DNA of 30,016 nt from Abiotrophia defectiva_A (lineage in GTDB: Bacteria > Bacillota > Bacilli > Lactobacillales > Aerococcaceae): the NCBI GenBank assembly GCA_963546405.1, contig CAUUNL010000013.1, forward strand, positions 1 through 30,016, written 5' to 3'. Position numbers and translations under genes: made by a program. Positions 1 through 8,462 of this stretch are shown in pieces; the stretch's first letter is position 1; every line of letters begins with the position of its first letter. The notes under the pieces are model-generated. The model did no database searches. It was not told the origin of the DNA and saw only the letters and a program-made list of their open reading frames with translations.

Positions 1-53
1 GTTGGTTGACTCGGTTGGCTCGGAGTCGTTGGTTGACTTGGTTGGCTCGGAGT
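1..53 (-). repeat. 27-bp tandem repeat coding for Pro-Ser-Gln wall-spanning repeat
   Basis: One full 27-base unit (27-53) and 26 bases of a second (1-26) differ at a single base. On the minus strand each unit encodes TPSQPSQPT in the frame of the surface-protein gene. The array continues past the left edge, so copy number cannot be read. Confidence 0.85.
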
Positions 54-1304
54 CGGTTCAGACGTATAATCATTACCTGGTGTGAACTCGCTAGATCCAT
101 CCTTTGGTGCAAACATGGTGTAATACTGAGTACCAAAAGATCTAGCTTCGCTTGCCCCCGCCCGGTTTGTTGAAACCCCTAAGTAAATATCGTGATTACC
201 ATAAGGATTTTCAAAAAGTAAGAAGTTTCTAGCATGTCCAAAATTAGCATGGCTATCATCGAAAAGCATCCAAACTGTTTGGTAGTGGAATTGCTTTTTA
301 AGATCATCCATTGTTGTTGTATTTGGATTAATGGTTGCTAAGTTCTCGCCCCAACCATTAGCAACATTTGCTAAAGCGCGGGAAGTGGCATTCGTATCAT
401 GGCTTCTTGTCCATGCATACCAATTATCCTCTTTGTAGGCATTGGCAACTTTTTGCGCAGCATTGACAGACCCTGCATTAACCTTATAGGGTTCTTTCCC
501 GAATTGTTGGCGAATCGGGTTAATCAGGTTGGCAACGAAGAGTGAAAGTTCTTTGCGTTGTGCTTCCGTTAAATTCGTAACATCAACAATTTCCTTCTTA
601 TCTGCTTCGTTAGATTTGTAAGTATTAAGAGCGCGTCCAGGCTTAGCAATTGCGTCAATATGACTTGCACTATAGGCACCTGGCTCAAATAGACTTGGCG
701 TAAAGCCTGGTGGCAAGATAATACGATTTTCTGCCGCACTATTTGCATTGGCCAAAGGTTTTACTTCTTCTACTTGATTAGCTGCATTGGCAGCTGCCAC
801 TTGATTAGCAACTGTCGCTTCCGCTTCTTTAACGCTTGGTGCAGATTCTTCTGAGCTAGCGCTTGCTTCCTCAACACTTGCCTTTGCTTCAGTAGCGTCT
901 GAGCTTAAGTCCTCAGCTGATACTTCTTGCTTAGGTTCATCTTGTGATGCAAGCCCCTCAGATTCCTCCAGCTTAGTTAAGTCAGATGCAACTGATTCCG
1001 CTTCTGTTTTAGGCAAATCTTCAGCGACATCTAAATCAGTTTCAGGTGACTTATCAGCCTCAAGGGCTTTGGTGTCAACTTCTAAATCTGATTTAAGATT
1101 ATCTTCAGTTGGACTTGCCTCCTTCACTTGAGTAATCTCTGGTGAACTTGCTTTAGCTACTAGAGCTGATTGTTGGTTCAAGTCAGCTGCATTAACAACA
1201 GCATTCCCGGAGCCCAAGAACATCAAGGCAGCAACCGCAACTGAGGCAGTTCCCACTTTGAGCTTACGGATCGCATAGCGATATACCGTATTGGTTAGCT
1301 TCAT
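1..1304 (-). CDS. SEC10/PgrA-like surface protein with CAP-type domain, 3' end beyond window
   Basis: This is a partial gene: 434 codons are readable and the frame is still open at the left edge. The start is ATG at 1302-1304, with GGAGG seven bases upstream. Residues 1-40 form a YSIRK-type signal peptide (YAIRKLKVGTASVAV near 10-24, then a hydrophobic stretch, likely cleaved after Ala39 or Ala40). Residues 45-190 are low-complexity and rich in Glu, Ser, Ala and Asp, probably an extended stalk. Residues about 195-400 resemble the SEC10/PgrA surface-exclusion domain with a CAP/SCP core: LINPIRQQFG (260-269), SHDT (301-304), GENLA (319-323) and FGHARNFL (355-362). From residue 415 a Thr-Pro-Ser-Gln repeat begins, typical of a wall-spanning region. 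An LPXTG sorting signal is expected outside the window but is not seen. Family members act at the cell surface in plasmid surface exclusion or adhesion; the role here is unknown. Confidence 0.85.
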   Translation of the reverse strand, partial: MKLTNTVYRYAIRKLKVGTASVAVAALMFLGSGNAVVNAADLNQQSALVAKASSPEITQVKEASPTEDNLKSDLEVDTKALEADKSPETDLDVAEDLPKTEAESVASDLTKLEESEGLASQDEPKQEVSAEDLSSDATEAKASVEEASASSEESAPSVKEAEATVANQVAAANAANQVEEVKPLANANSAAENRIILPPGFTPSLFEPGAYSASHIDAIAKPGRALNTYKSNEADKKEIVDVTNLTEAQRKELSLFVANLINPIRQQFGKEPYKVNAGSVNAAQKVANAYKEDNWYAWTRSHDTNATSRALANVANGWGENLATINPNTTTMDDLKKQFHYQTVWMLFDDSHANFGHARNFLLFENPYGNHDIYLGVSTNRAGASEARSFGTQYYTMFAPKDGSSEFTPGNDYTSEPTPSQPSQPTTPSQPSQP

Positions 1305-1338
1305 TTTAAAACCTCCAATAAATTTTAGTTATGCAAAT

Positions 1339-1367
1339 ATTATATCTAGTTTTTTCAGCCATCACAA
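1339..1367 (-). promoter_or_regulatory. Probable sigma-A promoter of the surface-protein gene
   Basis: On the minus strand a perfect TATAAT (1339-1344) lies 17 bases downstream of TTGTGA (1362-1367), a four-of-six match to the -35 consensus. The predicted transcript starts near 1332 and leaves a short leader before the GGAGG at 1312-1316. Confidence 0.55.
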
Positions 1368-1806
1368 TGCTTCCTACCCTTAATTCATTTTACTGAAACA
1401 TTCTTAACACCTGTAAAAAAGCCTATAAATAGCGTTTAATCAGGGTTTCTGGACACTTGAAGCAGTCTAAATGCCTATTTAATCTGTAACAAACAGACCT
1501 ATGCATTGCAATAAATTTGCTTATACAAAAAAGGAGGTGAGTAAGTTTTTTTATAACAGATTTACGCCTATATAATTAGACATCTAACTAGATAAGCTAA
1601 AATTTTCAAACTCCTCCTTTAACGAAATGTAATTTCAATAAGCTAACCTCGATATTGTTTGAACATTTCTATTGCCTGAGTGATAAAATATTATGATATA
1701 AGATTAGCTATATAGATCGAAGATTCACGTAATCGCGATTTATGGACTTCCCCTCTTTATTACAATCAAGTTTCAAATTTGTAATTGTGCACACAATATC
1801 CATTAC
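1368..1806. other. AT-rich intergenic region with no convincing gene
   Basis: No reading frame here combines reasonable length, a start codon and a well-spaced ribosome binding site. Visible features are an inverted repeat of ribosome-binding-site-like strings (AAAGGAGG at 1530-1537, CCTCCTTT at 1613-1620), a 12-base palindrome TTAGACATCTAA at 1576-1587, and a 9-base direct repeat ATAAGCTAA at 1592-1600 and 1638-1646. The region separates the accessory surface gene from the core gene polC. Confidence 0.6.
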
Positions 1807-1834
1807 AAAAAACGTCTGCCACTAGGCAGACGTT
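1807..1834 (-). terminator. Rho-independent terminator of polC
   Basis: A perfect 10-bp stem, AACGTCTGCC at 1811-1820 and GGCAGACGTT at 1825-1834, has a four-base loop. On the minus strand it is followed by six T residues. It lies 9 bases after the polC stop codon. Confidence 0.9.
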
Positions 1835-1842
1835 GTCATACA

Positions 1843-4800
1843 TTAAAAGAGACTGAGTTGATCTGAGTCAGGGAGGCCATTAAGGACACCTTGTTCACTT
1901 AAGTAATCAAGAATGGTCTTTGAGACCTTACCGCGTTTCTGCAAGTCCTCCTTAGACAAGAATGGAGCTTCCTGACGAGCCTTAATAATTTGTTGCGCCA
2001 CGTTGGCACCCAAACCAGGCACAGCCCGGAAAGGTGGAATGAGGCTATTGCCCTCAATGATAAAGCGATCGGCATCAGACTTCTCTAGACTGATCATTTG
2101 GAAGCTAAGGCCACGCTCCAACATCTCATTAGCCAATTCTAAGACCGTTAAGAGGTTCTTGTCCTTGACCGACGCATCAAAGCCCTTATCATTGATTTCC
2201 TTGATACGTCGCTTAACCATTTCCTTCCCTTGGTGCATGGCCACGATGTCAAAGTCATCTGCCCGCACTGAGAAGTAAGCGGCATAGTACATAATAGGCA
2301 TGTGAACCTTGAAGTAAGCAACCCGCAAGGCCATAAGGACATAGGCAGCTGCGTGGGCTTTAGGGAACATATACTTAATCTTCAAACAGGAATCAATATA
2401 CCATTCAGGCACCTTCTTGGCCCGCATTTCTGCCTGCCAATCCTCTGGAATCCCCTTGCCTTTACGAACGGACTCCATAATCTTGAAGGCTAAGCCATCT
2501 TCTAAACCATAGTAAATCAGGGTGACCATAATATCGTCACGACAGCCGATTACCTTAGCCAGTGGCGCAATCTTATTCTTGATGAGTTCTTGGGCATTCC
2601 CCAACCAAACATCGGTCCCGTGGGAGAGACCAGAAATTTGTAGTAACTCGGCAAAGGTGGCGGGCTTGGATTCTTCCAACATACCTCGTACGAAGCCTGT
2701 TCCGAACTCAGGAATCCCTAAGGTCCCAGTCTTAGAGAAGATTTGTTCTGGTGTTACCCCTAAAACTTCGGGACTAGAAAAGATCTTCATGACATCCGGG
2801 TCGGTTGGTGGAATGGTCTTAGGATCTATCCCCGATAAGTCTTGCAACATACGAATAACGGTTGGGTCATCGTGCCCCAGAATATCTAACTTGAGAACGT
2901 TATCGTGAATGGAATGGAAGTCGAAGTGGGTAGTCCGCCACTCCGCTGTTACTTCATCGGCAGGGTATTGAATCGGGGTAAAGTCATAGACATCCATATA
3001 GTCAGGAATAACAATAATCCCACCCGGGTGCTGACCGGTTGTCCGTTTAACCCCTTCAATCCCTTTTGCTAGACGTTCCTTCTCAGCTTGTGGTAGGAAT
3101 TGTTGGGCTACCTCTAGATAGCCTTTGACATAACCGAAAGCTGTCCGTTCTGCAACCGTCGAAATGGTTCCTGCCCGATAGACATAGTCCTCCCCAAAGA
3201 GTTCCTTGGTATAGGCGTGGGCGCGCGGTTGATAGGCCCCAGAGAAGTTCAAATCGATATCAGGCACCTTGTCACCATAGAAACCAAGGAAGGTTTCGAA
3301 TGGGATATCCTGCCCATCCTTATTAAGGGCGTGGCCGCAGTGAGGACAGTCTTTGGCTGGCAGGTCATAACCCGAACCGACTGAACCATCCGCGATAAAC
3401 TCTGAGTATTGGCAGTTTGGACAGTAATAATGTGGAGCTAGTGGGTTAACCTCGGTAATACCCGTCAAGGTCGCCACTAGGGAAGACCCAACCGACCCAC
3501 GAGAACCCACGAGATAACCGTCAGATACTGACTTGTGGACCAACTTCTGCGAAATCAGATAGATAACGGCAAATCCATTACCAATAATGGACTTGAGTTC
3601 CTTTTCAATCCGCTTCTCTACAATATCAGGCAGAGGATCCCCATAGAGCTCTCTAGCCCGTTTATAGGAGAGTTCCGTAATCTCTTCATTGGCGCCTGGA
3701 ATATTTGGCGTATAGAGTTTGTCCTTGATGACTTCTACTTCTTCCACCATATCCGCAATCTTCTGAGGATTGGTGATGACTAGCTCATAGGCTAAGTCCC
3801 GTCCTAAAAAGTCGAATTCTGCCATCATTTCATCGGTCGTCCGGAAATGAACAGGAGGCAGATGCAGGGTCCGATTGGCATTAATCTTCATAGAACGCAA
3901 GAGAATTTCGCGGTAAATCGCGTCCTTTGGTTCTAGATAATGGACATCCCCTGTCGCCACTACTAGCTTGTTCTTGTCTTGACCCAGACGCACCATTTCT
4001 TTCATGATAGTTTCTAAGTCAGCTTCGCTACGAATTAATTCCGTCTCAATTAAGGGACCATAGACAGACTTAGGTTGGAGCTCAATGTAATCATAGAAAT
4101 CAACTAGCTTCTCCGCTTCATCGTAGCCCTTTTGCATCATGGCAGTAAAGACTTCCCCATTGGAACAAGCTGTCCCAACCAAGAGATTGTCCCGATACTT
4201 GGTCAGCAAGCTACGCGGAATACGAGGTTCGCGGAAAAAGTATTGAACGTTGGAGGCTGAAATTAACTTAAAGAGATCTTTAAGCCCTTCTTGGTTCTTA
4301 GCAATCAAAGTTGCATGGAAAGGTCGAGCCTGTTTGTAGCTATCCCCTTTCCCTACTTGCTCGTTGAGCTGGTCGTGACGGACCATGCCATATTGTTCTT
4401 TGGCTTGATCCAATAGCTTGTAGCAGACATAACCGGTTGTCTCAGAGTCGTAAACGGCCCGGTGATGTTGTTCCAGGGTCACACCATAATGCTTAGCCAA
4501 GACATTGAGACGATGGGAGCGCATATCAGGATTAACCAAACGTGACAGTTCCAGCGTATCGATGACGGGCTGATCAGGCACTGGCATGCCCAGCCGCGCA
4601 TAGGTCTTATTCAGAAAGCCCATATCGAAGCTCGCATTGTGAGCCACGAGAATGGTATCTTTGGAGAAGTTGGCGAAGCGCGCCATGACCTCTGCTTCTG
4701 GAGGTGCATCGGCCAACATAGCGTCCGTAATCCCGGTCAATTCGGTAATCATAGCTGACAAATGGTAACCCGGGTTGATAAAGGCTTCGAAAGTATCGAT

Positions 4801-6150
4801 CACCTCGCCATCCCGCATCTTAACCGCGGCTAACTCAATGATGCGGTCATAGACAGAAGATAGACCCGTGGTCTCCACGTCGAAGACAACATAGGTCGCT
4901 TGATCTAAGTCAATAGCTTGCGGATTATAGGCAATCGGCTCACCGTCATTAACCACATTAGCTTCAATCCCGTAGAGAACCTTAATGCCATGCTTCTTAC
5001 CAGCTGCATAGGCATCAGGAAAGGCCTGAGCGCCCGCATGGTCGGTAATGGCAATAGCTGAATGGCCCCAGGCAGCTGCTTGGGCAATCAAATCCCCTAC
5101 CTTGTTGGTGGCATCCATTTGACTCATATTGGAGTGCAAATGGAGCTCAATCCGTTTGGCGCCGTCCACCCCCTGGTCCTGGCGGGAGGCCTTGGAGATT
5201 TTGCGAATACTACGTGGCGAGAAGTCCATCTCTCCCGTAAAGTTATCCGCCTTAAGGCTACCTTCCAGGCGGACCCAATCCCCCTTCTTAAAGAGGCCAA
5301 AGGACTCCTTCTTAATGTTACGCCCCGCCATTAGTTTGGCCGTAATGGAGGAAGTATAGTCGGTCACCTTCATAATCATAAGCTGGGAACCTGAGCGGAG
5401 CTCGCGGACTTCATAGTCGAAAATATAACCTTCAATAATCTGATTGAAAGGATTATCGTAGACCTCCTGAATCGAAATAGCTGGCGTATCTGGAATATCC
5501 TTACCAATCTGGGGAATGTCCGAATTCTCTACGACCACCTTGCTTTGTACTTGGCGTCGCAGTTCTAATTGGGCTAATTCTTGCCGCTCGCGCTCTACCT
5601 CAGAGGCTAGATGCTGCTGAGCCTGAAGCTTAGCCTGCTCGCTAGCCTGATCATCTACCAGATAGACGAGTTCCCAGTCATTCAATTGGTTTTGGGCCAG
5701 TTTGAGTCTGAAGGCTTGATCATAGCGGGTTTTAACAACCTGGACTTGATCTTCAGTTGCCAAGCCAACTTGGATTTGGCCATCCTTAATCTGATAGGTG
5801 GCATTGGCTAAAGCGCGCTTAATAAAGCTTGACTCCTGGCCCATTACCCCTAGAATAGACTGCCAGTAATCCAACATTTGACTCTCATCCAGGTTAGTCG
5901 GTGCTTGATAATTCCACCAGACTTCAGTCTTGGCAATGCCCTCGAAGGCTAGACGCATATGGTGCATAAGGGCTTCATAGACGTGGGGATGGAGGCGTTC
6001 CACCTGACTTAAGGTAAAATGCCATTCACCAGACTTAGCATGAACCTTAACAGATTCAATCTGAGTCTGGGATAGTTCGGCCAGCATGTCTGCGTCCTGC
6101 AACCCAATTTGGTCCAACAGATGTTCGAATAATTGGCGATTCTTGGCCAT
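1843..6150 (-). CDS. polC: DNA polymerase III PolC-type (replicative, Gram-positive)
   Basis: PolC is the main replicative DNA polymerase of Firmicutes, with polymerase and 3'-5' proofreading activity in one chain. I place the start at the ATG at 6148-6150 (MAKNRQLFEHLL), because GGAGG lies seven bases upstream. This gives 1435 residues, almost the same as B. subtilis PolC (1437); the frame is open 27 codons further upstream but without a ribosome binding site. Visible parts are an N-terminal domain, an OB-fold near 230-310, a PHP domain starting at IELHLHS (334-340), the inserted DnaQ-like exonuclease with DVETTG (Asp424, Glu426), and the polymerase core with VPDIDLNFSG near 970. A Cys-rich zinc motif (CPNC...CPHC) precedes the core. 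The last residues, QLSLF, resemble a clamp-binding peptide. The gene has its own promoter and terminator, so it is probably monocistronic. Confidence 0.97.
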   Translation of the reverse strand: MAKNRQLFEHLLDQIGLQDADMLAELSQTQIESVKVHAKSGEWHFTLSQVERLHPHVYEALMHHMRLAFEGIAKTEVWWNYQAPTNLDESQMLDYWQSILGVMGQESSFIKRALANATYQIKDGQIQVGLATEDQVQVVKTRYDQAFRLKLAQNQLNDWELVYLVDDQASEQAKLQAQQHLASEVERERQELAQLELRRQVQSKVVVENSDIPQIGKDIPDTPAISIQEVYDNPFNQIIEGYIFDYEVRELRSGSQLMIMKVTDYTSSITAKLMAGRNIKKESFGLFKKGDWVRLEGSLKADNFTGEMDFSPRSIRKISKASRQDQGVDGAKRIELHLHSNMSQMDATNKVGDLIAQAAAWGHSAIAITDHAGAQAFPDAYAAGKKHGIKVLYGIEANVVNDGEPIAYNPQAIDLDQATYVVFDVETTGLSSVYDRIIELAAVKMRDGEVIDTFEAFINPGYHLSAMITELTGITDAMLADAPPEAEVMARFANFSKDTILVAHNASFDMGFLNKTYARLGMPVPDQPVIDTLELSRLVNPDMRSHRLNVLAKHYGVTLEQHHRAVYDSETTGYVCYKLLDQAKEQYGMVRHDQLNEQVGKGDSYKQARPFHATLIAKNQEGLKDLFKLISASNVQYFFREPRIPRSLLTKYRDNLLVGTACSNGEVFTAMMQKGYDEAEKLVDFYDYIELQPKSVYGPLIETELIRSEADLETIMKEMVRLGQDKNKLVVATGDVHYLEPKDAIYREILLRSMKINANRTLHLPPVHFRTTDEMMAEFDFLGRDLAYELVITNPQKIADMVEEVEVIKDKLYTPNIPGANEEITELSYKRARELYGDPLPDIVEKRIEKELKSIIGNGFAVIYLISQKLVHKSVSDGYLVGSRGSVGSSLVATLTGITEVNPLAPHYYCPNCQYSEFIADGSVGSGYDLPAKDCPHCGHALNKDGQDIPFETFLGFYGDKVPDIDLNFSGAYQPRAHAYTKELFGEDYVYRAGTISTVAERTAFGYVKGYLEVAQQFLPQAEKERLAKGIEGVKRTTGQHPGGIIVIPDYMDVYDFTPIQYPADEVTAEWRTTHFDFHSIHDNVLKLDILGHDDPTVIRMLQDLSGIDPKTIPPTDPDVMKIFSSPEVLGVTPEQIFSKTGTLGIPEFGTGFVRGMLEESKPATFAELLQISGLSHGTDVWLGNAQELIKNKIAPLAKVIGCRDDIMVTLIYYGLEDGLAFKIMESVRKGKGIPEDWQAEMRAKKVPEWYIDSCLKIKYMFPKAHAAAYVLMALRVAYFKVHMPIMYYAAYFSVRADDFDIVAMHQGKEMVKRRIKEINDKGFDASVKDKNLLTVLELANEMLERGLSFQMISLEKSDADRFIIEGNSLIPPFRAVPGLGANVAQQIIKARQEAPFLSKEDLQKRGKVSKTILDYLSEQGVLNGLPDSDQLSLF

Positions 6151-6187
6151 AAGTTCCCTCCGTCCACGGTGATTTGCATACCTTCTT

Positions 6188-6193
6188 ATTATA
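6188..6193 (-). promoter_or_regulatory. Extended -10 promoter of polC
   Basis: On the minus strand TGCTATAAT places a perfect TATAAT at 6188-6193 behind a TG extension. No good -35 hexamer is seen 17 bases upstream, which fits an extended -10 promoter. It lies between the rseP terminator and the polC ribosome binding site. Confidence 0.6.
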
Positions 6194-6229
6194 GCATAAG
6201 CCCCCTCTAAAATCACCTGAGGCCATGCC

Positions 6230-6260
6230 AAAAAAGAGACCTACCCTCGGTAGATCTCTT
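6230..6260 (-). terminator. Rho-independent terminator of rseP
   Basis: A 12-bp stem (6234-6245 with 6249-6260, one G-U pair) has a three-base loop. On the minus strand it is followed by a run of T. It lies directly after the rseP stop codon and upstream of the polC promoter. Confidence 0.88.
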
Positions 6261-6268
6261 ATTCCTAA

Positions 6269-7537
6269 CTATTGTGGGAAGAGTCGGCTGATATCATTCC
6301 AGGTGACAGCCAACATAAAGGCCACTAAGATTAGGGCCCCAATAATGGTTAAAATCCCTTCTTTTTCTTGGGATAGAGGCTTACCTCGTACACCCTCAAT
6401 GGCATTGAGGACAATCTTACCGCCATCCAAGGCAGGAATTGGCAATAGGTTGAAGGCGCCAATATTAGCTGACAACAAGCCGGTTAAGACCAGCACTGGC
6501 ATGAAGCCCTCAGAGGCCGCTTTAGAGGTAATCTGAGCAATTGCCACAGGCCCACCAAACTGATTGAGGTTGAGTCCACGAAGGAAGATACCCACAATAG
6601 CCGCAGCTACACCCGTGATTTGAGACCAAGTTGCGGTGAAGCCATATGCTATTTTGGCCCAGAGATCTTGAGTCTCTGGTTGCGCCACGCCAATCCGACC
6701 GATAGTTGCTTGTTCCACTTGGTCAGCCCGAATAGCGACTGGTAAGGTCAAGTCTTGATCACCACGATGTACGGAGAAATCGACCGTTTGACCTGGCTTG
6801 GATTGAATAGCTTGCACCATTTGACGCCAGTTGGAGACCTTGGACTGGCCAATGGCATCAATCCGGTCACCTGACTGTAGCCCCGCTTGAGCTGCAGGAG
6901 AATCTGGTTCAATATAACCTAAGACATTGGCCTCAACTGGTACACCGCCTGGGCGGACAAAGGCCACTACAACAAAGATCAAAATAGAGAGGATAAAGTT
7001 ATTCATAGGACCTGCGACATTGGTCATAAACTTAGCCCATGGCTTAGCAGCGCCATAAGTGACTTGACGCGGTGCCACTTGGATACTAGACCCGTCTGCT
7101 TCAATGATGCGGGCCTTGTGATCCACTTGATAGGTAACCAAGTCTTGACTGCCAAGCGGTAAGCCTGTAATAGTCATGGCATCCGTTAAATCCAACTGAT
7201 CCACTTGCACTGGTACTTCGTCTTCAAGGGCTACTTTCGAGGTGTTAATGCGGGTTACTAGTCCGGCTTCATTCAATACAAGGCCTACTTGCATACCGGC
7301 TTGAACTGCATCTTGATCCTCACCTAGCCCTGCTAGACGAACATAGCCTCCTAGGGGAATCATGCGAATGGTATAGAGTACGCCGTCCTTGCCCTGATGG
7401 CTGAAGAGCTTAGGCCCCATCCCAATGGCAAATTCGCGCACCAGGATACCAGCCTTACGGGCAAAGTAAAAATGGCCGAATTCGTGAATACTTACGATTA
7501 CGGTAAAAACAAGTAAAAATACAATCAATGCTTGCAT
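6269..7537 (-). CDS. rseP: Site-2 intramembrane zinc metalloprotease RseP/RasP/Eep
   Basis: This is an S2P-family membrane protease that cuts transmembrane segments, such as anti-sigma factors and the remnants of lipoprotein signal peptides (the Eep role in enterococci). The zinc site HEFGH is at residues 18-22 in the first membrane helix. A PDZ domain (GYIEPDSPAAQAGLQSGDRI) sits near 205-290, and the LDG motif (NLLPIPALDGG) near 370 supplies the third zinc ligand. I chose the ATG at 7535-7537 (MQALIVFLL), giving 422 residues, because AAAGGA lies eight bases upstream; the ATG three codons earlier would abut that site. A cdsA terminator lies upstream and a terminator downstream, so it is likely transcribed alone. 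The genes often found beside it, dxr and proS, are absent here. Confidence 0.95.
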   Translation of the reverse strand: MQALIVFLLVFTVIVSIHEFGHFYFARKAGILVREFAIGMGPKLFSHQGKDGVLYTIRMIPLGGYVRLAGLGEDQDAVQAGMQVGLVLNEAGLVTRINTSKVALEDEVPVQVDQLDLTDAMTITGLPLGSQDLVTYQVDHKARIIEADGSSIQVAPRQVTYGAAKPWAKFMTNVAGPMNNFILSILIFVVVAFVRPGGVPVEANVLGYIEPDSPAAQAGLQSGDRIDAIGQSKVSNWRQMVQAIQSKPGQTVDFSVHRGDQDLTLPVAIRADQVEQATIGRIGVAQPETQDLWAKIAYGFTATWSQITGVAAAIVGIFLRGLNLNQFGGPVAIAQITSKAASEGFMPVLVLTGLLSANIGAFNLLPIPALDGGKIVLNAIEGVRGKPLSQEKEGILTIIGALILVAFMLAVTWNDISRLFPQ

Positions 7538-7619
7538 GGTCAACATCCTTTATCTATTTCAATTCAAAAAAATTTGCTTAACTTAACCTCTTAAATATAC
7601 CCTAATTAGGCCCATAATG

Positions 7620-7660
7620 CAAAAATAGTCAACCAAACTCAATCATAGAGTTTGGTTGAC
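7620..7660 (-). terminator. Rho-independent terminator of cdsA
   Basis: A perfect 13-bp stem (7628-7640 with 7648-7660) has a seven-base loop. On the minus strand it is followed by TATTTTTG. It lies just after the cdsA stop codon and separates cdsA from rseP. Confidence 0.9.
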
Positions 7661-7667
7661 ATGAGGA

Positions 7668-8462
7668 CTATTTTAACCAGTTAAACCAGGTCATGAGTAG
7701 AAAACTGGTAAAGAGGGTTGAATCAAAGCGATCTAAGACCCCGCCATGGCCCGGCAGGAACTTACCAGAGTCCTTGACCCCAAAATGCCGCTTAAAGGCT
7801 GACTCTACCAAATCTCCTAGCTGACCTAAAACTGACAAGGCCATGGCCAGTAAAATATAGTGCTCTGAGCCCCCTAAATGTGGGTCGAAGAAGTAATTAT
7901 AGAGCACTGCGATGACGACCGCACTGGCAATCCCCCCTAGCGAACCTTCAATGGTCTTATTAGGACTCAATTGAGGCGCTAGCTTATGCTTGCCGAAACG
8001 TCGGCCAACGATATAAGCCCCAGAATCCGTTGCAAAAATAATCGCAAATTGGAAAATGACTAAGTCCAAACTAATTTGTCGTAACTCAATCAAGTAACGG
8101 AAGCCATAACCAATGTAGAGGGCACCAAAAATCAAAAGGGCTGCTTCTTCAATATTGAAGGTCTTGTACTCGTAGACCGTCAGGACTAAAAGCAACATAC
8201 AGCAAATATAGAAAAGATAGGTAAATTTAAGACCTGGAATCAAGGCAGATTGATAATTACTGGGCAGAATCATCAGGGCAACGGCAATGGTTGCAATGAC
8301 CCCAACCAAGTTAAAGTATTCAATCTTCTTCATATTGGCGAGTTCAAATAAGGCCATAATCCCTAAAATTAAGAACATGCCCGTAAAGACCTTGCCCCCT
8401 ACCACCACAACCGGAATTAGGACGGCTAAGGCCGCCAGGGCGCTGATTACTCTTACTTTCAT
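7668..8462 (-). CDS. cdsA: Phosphatidate cytidylyltransferase
   Basis: CdsA makes CDP-diacylglycerol from phosphatidic acid and CTP in the membrane, the branch point for phosphatidylglycerol and cardiolipin. The 264-residue protein is almost entirely membrane helices. It carries the family signature near the C terminus, KRHFGVKDSGKFLPGHGG followed by DRFDS (about 224-249). The ATG at 8460-8462 overlaps the uppS stop codon by four bases, so translation of the two genes is probably coupled. This uppS-cdsA order is standard in Firmicutes and pairs undecaprenyl and phospholipid precursor synthesis. Confidence 0.96.
   Translation of the reverse strand: MKVRVISALAALAVLIPVVVVGGKVFTGMFLILGIMALFELANMKKIEYFNLVGVIATIAVALMILPSNYQSALIPGLKFTYLFYICCMLLLVLTVYEYKTFNIEEAALLIFGALYIGYGFRYLIELRQISLDLVIFQFAIIFATDSGAYIVGRRFGKHKLAPQLSPNKTIEGSLGGIASAVVIAVLYNYFFDPHLGGSEHYILLAMALSVLGQLGDLVESAFKRHFGVKDSGKFLPGHGGVLDRFDSTLFTSFLLMTWFNWLK

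Noticed and set aside
1531..1573. Short plus-strand peptide frame starting at GTG after the AAAGGAGG string
   Set aside because: The GTG overlaps the ribosome-binding-site string with no spacer and the frame closes after about a dozen codons.
2522..2908. 128-codon open frame opposite polC
   Set aside because: It is a shadow of the conserved polymerase core with no family likeness.
6151..6231. N-terminal extension of PolC by 27 residues
   Set aside because: It has no ribosome binding site, crosses the polC -10 and the rseP terminator, and makes the protein longer than the family. The ATG at 6148-6150 has GGAGG at good spacing.
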